Shown here: in pieces, positions 24,141-33,158 of the stretch
Numbering within the stretch: position 1 is the first letter of the stretch
Layout of the letters: each line of letters starts with the position of its first letter
Assembly: GCF_035917975.1 (NCBI RefSeq)
Contig: NZ_CP109130.1
Coordinates: 310,001-374,000, forward strand
Direction: 5' to 3'
Length of the DNA: 64,000 nt
Source of the DNA: Streptosporangium sp. NBC_01756
GTDB taxonomy: Bacteria > Actinomycetota > Actinomycetes > Streptosporangiales > Streptosporangiaceae
Notes under the pieces: generated by a model
The model's database searches: none
Told to the model about the DNA's origin: nothing
What the model saw: only the letters and a program-made list of their open reading frames with translations
Program-made: the position numbers and the translations under genes

Positions 24141-26147
24141 GTGACGACGTATCGAGCGGGCCGGAAGTGGCGGCCTGCCGCCATCGGTCGGATTGCCGCA
24201 GCGGCTCTCCTCCTCATCCTGGCCGGCGCCGTCGTACCCACGCCGGCGGCGGGGGCGGGGATAAAGGATCTCGCCGCCTGTTCCACCGCCCCGGCGACTC
24301 CCAAGCGCCAGCTCCGTGCCATGTGGATCGCCAGCGTCGCCAACATCGACTGGCCGAGCAAGGCCGGCTTGGGTGTGTCGGCGCAGCAGGCCGAGTTCCG
24401 CTCCTGGCTGGACCTCGCAGCCCAGAAGAACATGAACGCCGTCGTCGTACAGATCAGGCCGACGGCCGACGCGTTCTGGCCGTCGCCCTACGAGCCGTGG
24501 TCGCAGTGGCTGACCGGCACTCAGGGGACCAACCCCGGCTACGACCCGCTGGCGTTCATGGTCAGCGAGACGCATGCCCGCAACATCGAGTTCCACGCGT
24601 GGTTCAACCCGTACCGGATCGCCAACCACGACGATCCCACCCGGCTGGTGGCCGGCCACCCGGCCCGGCAGAACCCCGGCTGGCGATTCGCCTACGGCGG
24701 CAAGCTCTACTACAACCCGGGGATACCGGCGGTCCGCGACTTCATCGAAGACGCCATCATGGACGCGGTCACCCGTTACGACCTCGACGGCGTGCACCTT
24801 GACGACTACTTCTACCCGTATCCGGTCAGTGGCCAGACGATTCCGGACGCCTCCGTCTACGCCCAGTACGGCGCCGGTTTCGGCAACGTCCACGACTGGC
24901 GGCGCAACAACGTCAACCTGCTGGTGAAAGAGCTGGACCAACTGATCCACACGGCCAGGTCATGGGTCAGTTTCGGGGTCAGCCCGTTCGGCATCTGGCG
25001 CAACGCCGCCACCGATCCGCTCGGCTCGCGGACCTCCGGCATGCAGTCCTATGACGCCGTCTACGCCGACACCCGGCTCTGGGCGAAGCAGGGCTGGATC
25101 GACTACATCGCCCCACAGATCTACTGGCACATCGGGTACTCCGTCGCCGACTACGCGGTGCTCACCGCCTGGTGGTCCTCCGTGGTCAAGGACACCGACG
25201 TCCGACTGCTCATCGGACAGGCCGCCTACCGGGCCGGAGCGGCCGGCGAAGATCCGGCCTGGCAGCAACCCGGCGAGCTCACCGACCACCTCTACGGCAA
25301 CCGGCAGCACCCGGAGATCGTCGGCGACATCTTCTTCAGTGCCAAGGACATCCGGGCCAACCGGATCGACGGCATCTCCCGGCTGGTGACCGACCACTAC
25401 TCCAGGCCCGCCCTGATACCGGTCCGCGGCACCGCGGCCGCGCCCACCAGTCCGTCGATCACCTCGGCGGCCCGCGTCTCCAACGGAATCTCGCTGTCGT
25501 GGCAACGGGACGACTCAAGCAGCCCGACCTCGTACGCGGTCTATCGGGTCGACGGTTCCCCGGCCATGGACCCGTGCTTCTTCGCCGACGCCCGCAACCT
25601 GCTCAAAACCACCCAGGGAACGTCCTTCACCGACACCACCGCCGCGGCCACGGGCACCTACACCTACTACCTGACGGCTCTGGACAGGGCGCAGCGCGAA
25701 AGCGGGCCGAGCACCGGCCGGGTGGTGACGGGAACCGGCCCGTTCAGCGTCGTCGTCGACAACGGCGACGCCAGCTTCACCGCCGGGTCCAACTGGGGCA
25801 CGTCGAGCTTCTCATCGCAACTCCACGGAACCGACTACCGGTTCGCCGATCCCGTCACGGCGAGCGACCTGGCATGGTTCAGAGCCGAGATCCCCGCCAC
25901 CGGAAGCTACCGCGTCGAAGTCTGGTATCCGGCGAACTCCGGCTACAACAGCGCGACGCCGTTCATCGTGGCGACCGGCGGCGGCAACCAGGTCGTCAAC
26001 GTCGATCAGCGCGTCAACGGCGGCCAGTGGCGCGGCCTCGGCACGTTCACCCTCTCGGCCGGCACCCGCAACGTCGTCGGGGTGAGTCGCTGGACGTCCA
26101 CCAGCGGCTACGTCATCGCCGACGCCGTCCGCATCACGAAACTCTAA
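24141..26147 (+). CDS. Secreted GH10-like (GHL10/DUF187) glycoside hydrolase with FN3 and golvesin-type C-terminal domain
   Basis: This 668-residue exported protein has a Sec signal peptide of about 40 residues (IGRIAAAALLLILAGAVVP, AxA cleavage site). The GHL10 barrel spans about residues 55-400 (RQLRAMWIASVANIDWPSK, MNAVVVQIRPTADAFWPS, EFHAWFNPYRI, DGVHLDDYFYPYP, DYIAPQIYWH). A fibronectin III domain follows (about 435-530), then a domain with VDNGDASFTAGSNWG and YRVEVWYPANSGYNSATPF typical of the golvesin C-terminal module. GHL10 proteins are thought to act on cell-wall-type or acidic glycans, but substrates are poorly known. The GTG start has no clear ribosome site, so translation may be leaderless or start elsewhere. 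Confidence 0.88.
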   Translation: MTTYRAGRKWRPAAIGRIAAAALLLILAGAVVPTPAAGAGIKDLAACSTAPATPKRQLRAMWIASVANIDWPSKAGLGVSAQQAEFRSWLDLAAQKNMNAVVVQIRPTADAFWPSPYEPWSQWLTGTQGTNPGYDPLAFMVSETHARNIEFHAWFNPYRIANHDDPTRLVAGHPARQNPGWRFAYGGKLYYNPGIPAVRDFIEDAIMDAVTRYDLDGVHLDDYFYPYPVSGQTIPDASVYAQYGAGFGNVHDWRRNNVNLLVKELDQLIHTARSWVSFGVSPFGIWRNAATDPLGSRTSGMQSYDAVYADTRLWAKQGWIDYIAPQIYWHIGYSVADYAVLTAWWSSVVKDTDVRLLIGQAAYRAGAAGEDPAWQQPGELTDHLYGNRQHPEIVGDIFFSAKDIRANRIDGISRLVTDHYSRPALIPVRGTAAAPTSPSITSAARVSNGISLSWQRDDSSSPTSYAVYRVDGSPAMDPCFFADARNLLKTTQGTSFTDTTAAATGTYTYYLTALDRAQRESGPSTGRVVTGTGPFSVVVDNGDASFTAGSNWGTSSFSSQLHGTDYRFADPVTASDLAWFRAEIPATGSYRVEVWYPANSGYNSATPFIVATGGGNQVVNVDQRVNGGQWRGLGTFTLSAGTRNVVGVSRWTSTSGYVIADAVRITKL

Positions 26148-26342
26148 GAAGAACATCCCGAGGAACTCGTAAACGCTCCCAACCGTAAAACCTGTCCGTC
26201 CCTGACCGGAACACGGGGTACTTACGCAGACGAAAGGGGCTGAGACAAGGGTTTATCCCCTTTTCCGGAGAACCCTTCCAGAGGCAAGCTGGTTATCTCG
26301 CTAAAGAACTTCGCCGTTTCAGCGAGGATGGGGGAACAGATC

Positions 26343-26537
26343 ATGTGTCAACATCAGCCTTCGTGTCCGGCCTCGGACGCACCCGATCATGAGGCGGCCC
26401 GTCTTGTGGCCTTCCACCCCGAACAGGGATGGGGACTGCTCTGCAACGGTGTGGTGCTTTTCGATGACAGCGGCGAGCTTCTGCCCGACGGACGCAGCAT
26501 CCCCGCGCACGGCGACCCCTGCCGACGCGCGGCGTGA
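26343..26537 (+). CDS. DUF5999 family small protein
   Basis: This 64-residue protein begins MCQHQPSCPASDAPDHEAAR and continues with HPEQGWGLLCNGVVLFDDSG and ELLPDGRSIPAH. It matches the small DUF5999 proteins widespread in Streptomyces and relatives. The function is unknown; the conserved N-terminal cysteines (Cys2, Cys8) suggest metal or redox chemistry. An upstream ATG 15 bases earlier is possible, but the family starts at MCQHQP, and GGGGGAA lies at a suitable distance. It stands alone between the glycosidase and argG. Confidence 0.8.
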   Translation: MCQHQPSCPASDAPDHEAARLVAFHPEQGWGLLCNGVVLFDDSGELLPDGRSIPAHGDPCRRAA

Positions 26538-26620
26538 CGGTGGCGTAAAAGCCCGTCAACCGGTTGGAAGCTTCGGCAGACGCCCCGGAGGCCGGCGGTG
26601 AGCACGGTATGACCGGCGGC

Positions 26621-26706
26621 GGGCAGGGCGGCCGGCGGCGTGCTCACGCCATGCAGGGCCGGCGGCGGGCGGGGCAGGGCGGCCGGCGGCGTGCTCACGC
26701 CATGCA
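26621..26706 (+). repeat. Direct repeat of a 35-bp GC-rich unit (51-bp period)
   Basis: Two identical 35-bp copies (26621-26655 and 26672-26706) begin GGGCAGGGCGGCCGGCGGCG and end in CGCCATGCA. Each contains the palindrome GGCGTG-CT-CACGCC. They lie between the DUF5999 gene and argG; the second copy ends 58 bp before the argG promoter. Confidence 0.75.
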
Positions 26707-26763
26707 CAGCCGGCCCCGGCCGAACCGCGCAACGCCCTCGCCGGCGGCATGCCAGGCCAGACT

Positions 26764-28247
<1,484 letters not shown>

Positions 28248-28340
28248 CCGGCTCGTCGGGCCGGGAGTCCCGGTCCGCCCAGGCGCCCCGCCCCGAGTCG
28301 GCATCGGCCGTGCCTCGGACCGCGTGGACGATCGACGAAC

Positions 28341-28372
28341 CGACCCACCTCGATCATGATCGAGGTGGGTCG
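28341..28372 (+). terminator. Perfect 32-bp palindrome, bidirectional terminator
   Basis: CGACCCACCTCGATCA is followed directly by its exact reverse complement. It lies between convergent argG and the leftward MDMPI gene (9 bp from the latter's stop), as expected for a shared terminator. No long T-run follows. Confidence 0.8.
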
Positions 28373-28381
28373 TCTTCGGGA

Positions 28382-29224
28382 TTACCGGGCCGTCATGACG
28401 ACAGACAGCCTTGAAAGGCCTTCGATGGTGGCGTTCGAGACCCCGACGGTCTCGGCGAGCGAGGGGCCGCGCCCGGCGATACTCTCCAGAACCGCTTCAA
28501 ACGGTCCATTGAGCTGTGAGGGCGAGTCGCTTCCGACAGCCACCCTCACATCGTCTCGGTGCCCTGAGATCTCGTACACGCCATCAGGGCTGCCTATGAG
28601 ATGGAAGGACACATGGGGGGTGTCTCCGAACACCGTGGCGACGCCTCCGGCGATCAGCAGACTGTAGAGAGCGACGAAACTCTGCACGGCGGCATCCGGC
28701 GGTTCGCCCGCCCCGAGAGTCTCCGCCATGTCGCGCTCATGAAGCCAGGCATCCCACAGCACGTGTAGAGATTGCACCGACCACAGAATCTCACGACCCG
28801 CAGCGCTGCGTTCCAGGGCGGCGCCGCCCTCCTCGATCCGATCACCGAGGATGTCGTGCTCTTCTTCAATGACTCTTAAAAGGGCCTCGACCGTCTGTTC
28901 CGGGGACTGACCAGCGGAATCCTGGAGCCACAGCACGGGAGTTGAGACAGGATTGAACGATCCGAATCTGTCGAAGCGGGTGGGCTCCGGCCGTTTGGCG
29001 AGCTGGGTGACGTGATACTCCGCCACGTCGACAATGTGGCGGACGACTTCGTGAACGGACCACTGCGGGCAGCGCGTCGGAGCCGCCCAGTCAGCCGGCG
29101 TAAGCTCGGCAAGACGACCCACGAGCCTCTTACGGTGCATGTACAGCGCTTCGTGCAGCGCCTCTGGGCCGCAACTCAGGCCCGTCTTCTCCGTCAGTAT
29201 CAGTCGGCTCGAATCAACGACCAT
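28382..29224 (-). CDS. Maleylpyruvate isomerase-family mycothiol-dependent protein
   Basis: This 280-residue protein belongs to the DinB-like MDMPI family: an N-terminal four-helix bundle (LVGRLAELTPADWAAPTRCP, WSVHEVVRHIVDVAEYHV, LHVLWDAWLHERDMAETLG) with the metal-binding histidines in VRHIVDVAEYH and HERD, and a C-terminal SCP2-like half (VYEISGHRDDVRVAVG). Such proteins use mycothiol as cofactor or bind it and are diverse in substrate. It is leftward and alone, convergent with argG. The family is confident, the reaction unknown. Alternative start codons near the N-terminus are possible. Confidence 0.85.
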   Translation of the reverse strand: MVVDSSRLILTEKTGLSCGPEALHEALYMHRKRLVGRLAELTPADWAAPTRCPQWSVHEVVRHIVDVAEYHVTQLAKRPEPTRFDRFGSFNPVSTPVLWLQDSAGQSPEQTVEALLRVIEEEHDILGDRIEEGGAALERSAAGREILWSVQSLHVLWDAWLHERDMAETLGAGEPPDAAVQSFVALYSLLIAGGVATVFGDTPHVSFHLIGSPDGVYEISGHRDDVRVAVGSDSPSQLNGPFEAVLESIAGRGPSLAETVGVSNATIEGLSRLSVVMTAR

Positions 29225-29613
29225 AGAGAGACCCCAATCGTTTCCTTGGTGGTGCGCAGATTACCCGTCCAGATTTGCGTTTGTCGAGGATTTTTTTGGA
29301 CATCTGTTCATTGAATATGTCGCTCCCGAAAGTCCGCCGAATGGCCCGCGCATCGCCGTTGGGCTACGTCCTCATTCCTTGGCGTACGTTTCCAGTCCGT
29401 TGTTCTCCGGGCCTTGGATCCTCCCGGGCAGGTAGGGTGAGCCGCCGCTGAGATCGTCCACGAGGACCACGCCGATGTCTCTCCGAGTACGCACCGAACG
29501 AGGTGACCTGTCCTGTCCCGACCTCTGCGGGTCCCGCCTTACCCCGGTGGTAGGGTCCCGCTTTACCTCTTCGGTAATCGACGGGCCATGCCCGGACCCG
29601 AGAGGGTTGCGAC
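29225..29613. other. Divergent gap with tandem operator-like repeats
   Basis: This 0.39-kb region separates the leftward MDMPI gene from the rightward NTF2-like gene and so should hold both promoters. Its centre (about 29270-29310) is AT-rich. Close to the NTF2-like start, two 24-bp tandem units each contain a TTACC/GGTAA-type inverted repeat (29529-29578). No gene is seen. Confidence 0.5.
29529..29578 (+). promoter_or_regulatory. Tandem 24-bp repeats with inverted TTACC/GGTAA arms
   Basis: GGGTCCCGCCTTACCCCGG and GGGTCCCGCTTTACCTCTTC recur with a 24-base period; the second unit contains TTACC-TCTTC-GGTAA, a perfect dyad. It ends 35 bp before the NTF2-like start codon and could bind a MerR-type or other dimeric regulator; the regulator is unknown. 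Confidence 0.45.
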
Positions 29614-30030
29614 ATGAGTGATGACACCCGTGACACCGTGCAAGAACTGCTGCGGCGGATGGCCGAGGGCGATCACGCCCGTACCGCGGAGTTGTTCGCC
29701 GAGCCGATCGACTGGCAGCTCAACTGGCCCGCTGAGGGGCATCCAGCGGTGCCGTGGATTCGACCCCGGTCCGACCGGGCCGATGTGGCAGACCACTTCC
29801 GGTCGCTGGAGGCCCATCACGTGCCCGAGTTGAACGGCACCTCGGTGACACGGATCCTGGTCGACGGAGCGCATGCCGTCGTGCTCGGGGAGATCGTGCA
29901 GACGGTGCGGGACGGCGGCGTCGCGTACACCTCGCCGTTCGCGCTGCACCTCACCGTCGAAGACGGGCTCGTCACCCGCTACCACATCTACGAGGACAGC
30001 CTTACGGTCGCGCAAGCCCTCAGCGCTTAA
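29614..30030 (+). CDS. NTF2-like / SnoaL-type protein
   Basis: This 138-residue single-domain protein has the alpha+beta cone of the NTF2/SnoaL group: an opening helix TRDTVQELLRRMAEGDHARTAE followed by LFAEPIDWQLNWPAE, and strands TRILVDGAHAVVLGEIVQTV, YTSPFALHLTVEDGLVTRYHIYEDS. Such proteins can be small isomerases or hydrolases or bind ligands; no catalytic set can be assigned here. It is rightward and alone with GAGAGG upstream. A tandem repeat close upstream suggests specific regulation. An IS5 relic lies directly downstream. Confidence 0.78.
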   Translation: MSDDTRDTVQELLRRMAEGDHARTAELFAEPIDWQLNWPAEGHPAVPWIRPRSDRADVADHFRSLEAHHVPELNGTSVTRILVDGAHAVVLGEIVQTVRDGGVAYTSPFALHLTVEDGLVTRYHIYEDSLTVAQALSA

Positions 30031-30039
30031 GACCGTGAC

Positions 30040-30235
30040 TCATTTGGTCATGCGGCGGTAGCAAATAAGGGCAGCGGCGATGGCAACGAAGGACGCGAAG
30101 TGGTCAGCGCGGCGTTCGTAGCGCCGGTGAAGGCGTCGGCAGCCGACCGGCCAGGAGACGGTCCGCTCGATGATGAGGTCGATTTTCGACCCGGCCTTGC
30201 CTCGATCGACATCGCGGAGTTCCTCGCGGGCGCCC
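30040..30235 (-). pseudogene. IS5 family transposase relic with internal deletion
   Basis: Reading leftward, the sequence DVDRGKAGSKID (normally mid-protein, near the catalytic region) joins directly to IERTVSWPVGCRRLHRRYER and the C-terminal end ALICYRRMTK of an IS5-family transposase. About 100 residues between these blocks are missing, including part of the DDE core, and the 5' part is gone. It is thus a dead internally deleted copy. Confidence 0.75.
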
Positions 30236-30271
30236 GGCGCCGCGCACAACGCAGCGGCGCACAAAGAACCA

Positions 30272-30301
30272 CGGGGACCGGCCGTGACGGCCGGATCCCC
30301 G
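30272..30301 (-). terminator. Terminator hairpin of the secreted-protein gene
   Basis: CGGGGACCGGCCG pairs with CGGCCGGATCCCCG around TGA, with one bulge. It lies 27 bp beyond the stop of the leftward gene ending at 30328. Confidence 0.65.
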
Positions 30302-30327
30302 CGGGCGGGACGAAAGGGCGGGGAAGG

Positions 30328-30834
30328 TTACCGGCTCACTCGGGTTTCGGTGCCCGCCAGCACGTTGCCCGTGTCGATGGCGACCAGGACGAACGACGCC
30401 CCGGAGGGGTCGGCGTACACGTTGAAGTTCGCCGAGCTGTCGCCCAGGTGGAACGCCGCCTTCCCGCTGCAGTCGCTCTTGATGTTGTAGGAGAGCGTGA
30501 TCGGGGTGTGGTCGTTCACCAGGGCGTCCTTCACCACGAAGGTGGCGATGCCGGTGCCGCCGCCCTTGCCGTCGAAGTAGTCGAGGCCGCCCGTGGAGAC
30601 CGGGATGCTCTCGCCGCTCGGGGACACCGATGTGCCGTTGGCGCCGAAGATGTAGTGCCCCTTCAGCGTGGCGTTGCTGCACTGGATCGTCGACTTGCTG
30701 GGCGCTTCGGCGTCGGCGTCGGCGTTGGTGGGGCCGACGAACGTGAGGGTAGCCGCGGTGGCCAGGAGGCTGGCCGAGGCAAGGACGGCGATGCTCTTGC
30801 GCGGGCCGATTCTGGAGATGAGTGATCGGGACAT
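30328..30834 (-). CDS. Secreted protein of unknown family
   Basis: This 168-residue protein has a clear Sec signal peptide: SRIGPRKSIAVLASASLLATAA with cleavage near GPTNADA, so the mature part is about 130 residues. The mature sequence has two cysteines (STIQCSNATLKG and IKSDCSGKAAFH) that could form a disulfide, and is rich in glycine and beta-branched residues (TGGLDYFDGKGGGTGIATF, GASFVLVAIDTGNVLAGTE). I do not recognise the family; the repeated STGG/GKGGGTG pattern suggests a small beta-barrel or sandwich. The ATG has GGAG at six bases; the product is probably extracellular. A terminator follows and the gene is monocistronic. Confidence 0.7.
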   Translation of the reverse strand: MSRSLISRIGPRKSIAVLASASLLATAATLTFVGPTNADADAEAPSKSTIQCSNATLKGHYIFGANGTSVSPSGESIPVSTGGLDYFDGKGGGTGIATFVVKDALVNDHTPITLSYNIKSDCSGKAAFHLGDSSANFNVYADPSGASFVLVAIDTGNVLAGTETRVSR

Positions 30835-31182
30835 GGGTCGCTCCACTTCTGGATGTTCGGGGGCGTGAAAGGCTCAGGCGCGCTGGAAATACTGGCATCG
30901 TTCGCAAACCGACGCTTCTCCTTCTTTGCGGTCATGGTGGTTTGTTTTCGGCCGTGATAGCCGCCGCCCGGGGAAGGCGGCAGGAAGCCCGCTGAGGATA
31001 AGGAGGGGACATATGCTTTGTGACGCCGGCGCCGGGCGGAAGAGCAAGACCAGTACGGACAATGGCGCGGTATCCCGCCGATCCACTCTCTCCGCGGACC
31101 GAGACGTCGCCGATCGGCGAAGCTTCATGGTGACAAGGGCTGCGTTTTCCGTCGCGGGGCCGGAGCCGGCCCCGGGAAGGGG
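30835..31182. other. Gap between secreted-protein and transporter genes
   Basis: Both flanking genes are leftward. The region contains the transporter's terminator hairpin (31156-31173), the secreted protein's promoter, and a short rightward frame with an unusually good ribosome site (listed at 31013). I see nothing else. Confidence 0.45.
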
Positions 31183-31195
31183 TCACATCAGGTAG
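31013..31195 (+). CDS. Possible small protein (60 aa), doubtful
   Basis: A rightward ATG is preceded by a strong AAGGAGGGGACAT ribosome site and opens a frame of 60 codons (MLCDAGAGRKSKTSTDNGAV near the start). The product is basic and serine/arginine-rich, has no family resemblance, and its end overlaps the transporter gene's 3' end and terminator on the other strand. The good ribosome site is the only support; it could be chance. Confidence 0.25.
   Translation: MLCDAGAGRKSKTSTDNGAVSRRSTLSADRDVADRRSFMVTRAAFSVAGPEPAPGRGHIR
31156..31173 (-). terminator. Terminator hairpin of the transporter operon
   Basis: GGGGCCGG-AG-CCGGCCCC, an 8-bp perfect stem ten bases after the leftward stop codon at 31183. 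Confidence 0.6.
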
Positions 31196-32475
31196 CGCAG
31201 CCACAGATAGGGCGTCACCAGCACCACGGTGACCGAGGCGACGATGAGGCCGTACTTGGTGAACTCCCAGAAGCTGATCGGGGTGCGGTTGCGGGCGGCG
31301 ATGCCGATGATGACGACATTGGCCGCGGCGCCGACGGCGGTGGCGTTGCCGCCCAGATCGGCCCCGAAGGCCAACGCCCACCACAGCACCTGGGCGTGGG
31401 CGTTGCCGCCGTTCGCCTGCACCAGGTCGGCGACGATCGGGCTCATCGTCGCCACGTAGGGGATGTTGTCCACGATCGCCGAGATGCCGGTCGAGGCCCA
31501 CAGCAGGCCGATCGCGGTCAGCCCCAGCCGACCCTCGGTGGCATCCACCGCGGCCTGGGAGATCTGCCCGATGACGCCGGTCTCGACCAGGGCGCCGACC
31601 ATGACGAACAGCCCCATGAAGAACACCAGGGTGGGCCACTCCACCTCGGCGATGGCCTGCTCGGTGGTGACCTTGGTGGCCGCCACCAAGGTCCCCGCAC
31701 CGAGGATCGCCACGACCGACGGTTCATAGTGCAGCACCGGATGCAGCACGAAGGCGGCCATCACCAGGGCGAGCACGGACAGGCTCTGCCACAGCAGAGT
31801 GCGATCGGCGATCGCCTCGCGCTCGTCCAGGTTCATGATCTCGGCGGCACGTTCGGGATCGTAGACGAACGCCTTGCGGAACATGATCCGGCACAGGCCG
31901 ATGAACACCACGACCAAGATGACGACCATCGGTGCCATGTGTGCCAGGAAGTCGTTGAAGCTCAGCCCGCCCCGGCTGGCGATGATGATGTTGGGTGGAT
32001 CGCCGACCAAAGTGGCGGCGCCGCCGATGTTGGAGGCCATCGCCTCGGCGATGAGGAACGGCACCACCGGCAGCGCGAGCCGTTCACACACCAGGAACGT
32101 CACCGGTGCGATCAGCAGCACCGTGGTGACGTTGTCCAGCAGCGCCGAGGCCAGCGCGGTGATGACCACCAGCAGCACCATCAGCCGAAACGGACGGCCC
32201 TTGGCCCGTTTGGCCGCCCAGATCGCCAGGTATTCGAAGATCCCGGTCTGCTTCAGCACCCCGACGATCACCATCATGCCCAGTAGCAGAAAGATGACGT
32301 TCCAGTCGACGCCCGTCTCAGAGGAGAAGAACGCCGCGCCGGCGTCACTGGCATGAATCAGCAGCATGATGCCGGCGCCGCCGAGGGCGGCGGCGACCCG
32401 GTGGACACGCTCGGTCGCGATCAGCGCATAAGCACCGAGGAAGACCGCCACCGACAGCCAGGCCAGAGCCGTCAT
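31183..32475 (-). CDS. ArsB/NhaD (SLC13-type) ion transporter
   Basis: This 430-residue membrane protein of the ion transporter superfamily has about 11 hydrophobic segments. Family blocks include LLLGMMVIVGVLKQTGIFEYLAIW, TALASALLDNVTTVLLIAPVT, ASNIGGAATLVGDPPNIIIAS (first NxxD/GDPPN hairpin) and FGADLGGNATAVGAAANVV in the second half. It could export arsenite or exchange sodium for protons or dicarboxylates; no arsenic gene is nearby. It is coupled by ATGA overlap to the CBS-domain gene upstream, which may be its cytosolic regulator. A hairpin terminator follows the stop. Confidence 0.87.
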   Translation of the reverse strand: MTALAWLSVAVFLGAYALIATERVHRVAAALGGAGIMLLIHASDAGAAFFSSETGVDWNVIFLLLGMMVIVGVLKQTGIFEYLAIWAAKRAKGRPFRLMVLLVVITALASALLDNVTTVLLIAPVTFLVCERLALPVVPFLIAEAMASNIGGAATLVGDPPNIIIASRGGLSFNDFLAHMAPMVVILVVVFIGLCRIMFRKAFVYDPERAAEIMNLDEREAIADRTLLWQSLSVLALVMAAFVLHPVLHYEPSVVAILGAGTLVAATKVTTEQAIAEVEWPTLVFFMGLFVMVGALVETGVIGQISQAAVDATEGRLGLTAIGLLWASTGISAIVDNIPYVATMSPIVADLVQANGGNAHAQVLWWALAFGADLGGNATAVGAAANVVIIGIAARNRTPISFWEFTKYGLIVASVTVVLVTPYLWLRYLM

Positions 32476-32915
32476 GAGGCGAGCATCCGGTCCATGAGCG
32501 CCTGTAGCGTCACCGCGCCCCGCAGGCGGCCCTCGCTCACCACGGCCACCAGCGGGGTGTGGGTGCGGGCCATCAACGCGGCGATCTCCAGCACGGTGGC
32601 ACCAGGGTCGGTGATCGGCAACTCGCGCGGTTTGGGCGGCAGCGCCTGGCGTACGGTCTGCCCGGCCACCGCGTGTAGGAAGGTATCGGCGTGGGCCTCG
32701 TCCACCACCCGGGCCAGTGCCGGATCGTCCAGGCAGTAGCCGGGCACCGCCAGAGCCAGCACCTGAGTGCCCGCCAGGATGCTGAACGGCAGCCCGTCGG
32801 AGTCCACCACGATCAGGCCCGGCAGATCCTGGCCGGCCAGCAGCCGGGCGGCGTCCAGGACCGAGGTGTCCAGGGTCACGGTGGGAAAGTCGGTGAGCAG
32901 GTCGCGAGCGCGCAT
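32472..32915 (-). CDS. CBS-domain pair protein
   Basis: This 147-residue protein consists of two CBS motifs: RARDLLTDFPTVTLDTSVLDAARLLAGQDLPGLIVVDSDG with FSILAGTQVLALAVP, and TDPGATVLEIAALMARTHTPLVAVVSEGRLRGAVTLQALMDRML. Such pairs bind adenine nucleotides. Its stop overlaps the transporter start as ATGA, so it most likely senses energy state for that transporter; this link is by gene arrangement only. No signal peptide or extra domain is present. Starting ATG is supported by GAGGG upstream. Confidence 0.85.
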   Translation of the reverse strand: MRARDLLTDFPTVTLDTSVLDAARLLAGQDLPGLIVVDSDGLPFSILAGTQVLALAVPGYCLDDPALARVVDEAHADTFLHAVAGQTVRQALPPKPRELPITDPGATVLEIAALMARTHTPLVAVVSEGRLRGAVTLQALMDRMLAS

Positions 32916-33028
32916 GGCGGCCCTCCGGGATCGACGACAGAACTGCCGACCAGACTTCCCGGCGCACCTTCGGCAACCCTATCAACGATCACCGATCCAG
33001 GAGAGAGCGGGTCGGTGCCCGCGATCGA

Positions 33029-33103
33029 GGTGGCCGACCCGACCTGCTCATCCTGGACGAGCCCGGCAACGGGCTGGACCCCGCCGGCATCGTGGAAATC
33101 CGC
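33029..33103 (+). pseudogene. ABC transporter ATPase fragment (Walker B region)
   Basis: One frame reads GGRPDLLILDEPGNGLDPAG and then IVEIR, the Walker B and D-loop of a drug-export-type ABC ATPase. Nothing before or after continues the family, so it is a short relic in the gap before the aldo/keto reductase gene. Confidence 0.55.
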
Positions 33104-33158
33104 ACCCTGCGCCCACCTTGCGACGGAGCTGCTCACCCGCCTGCCGGGGCCGTCCGAG

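Noticed and set aside
30100..30825. Plus-strand frame opposite the secreted protein
   Set aside because: It has no ribosome site and crosses the IS5 relic and a terminator; the minus-strand frame has a clear signal peptide.
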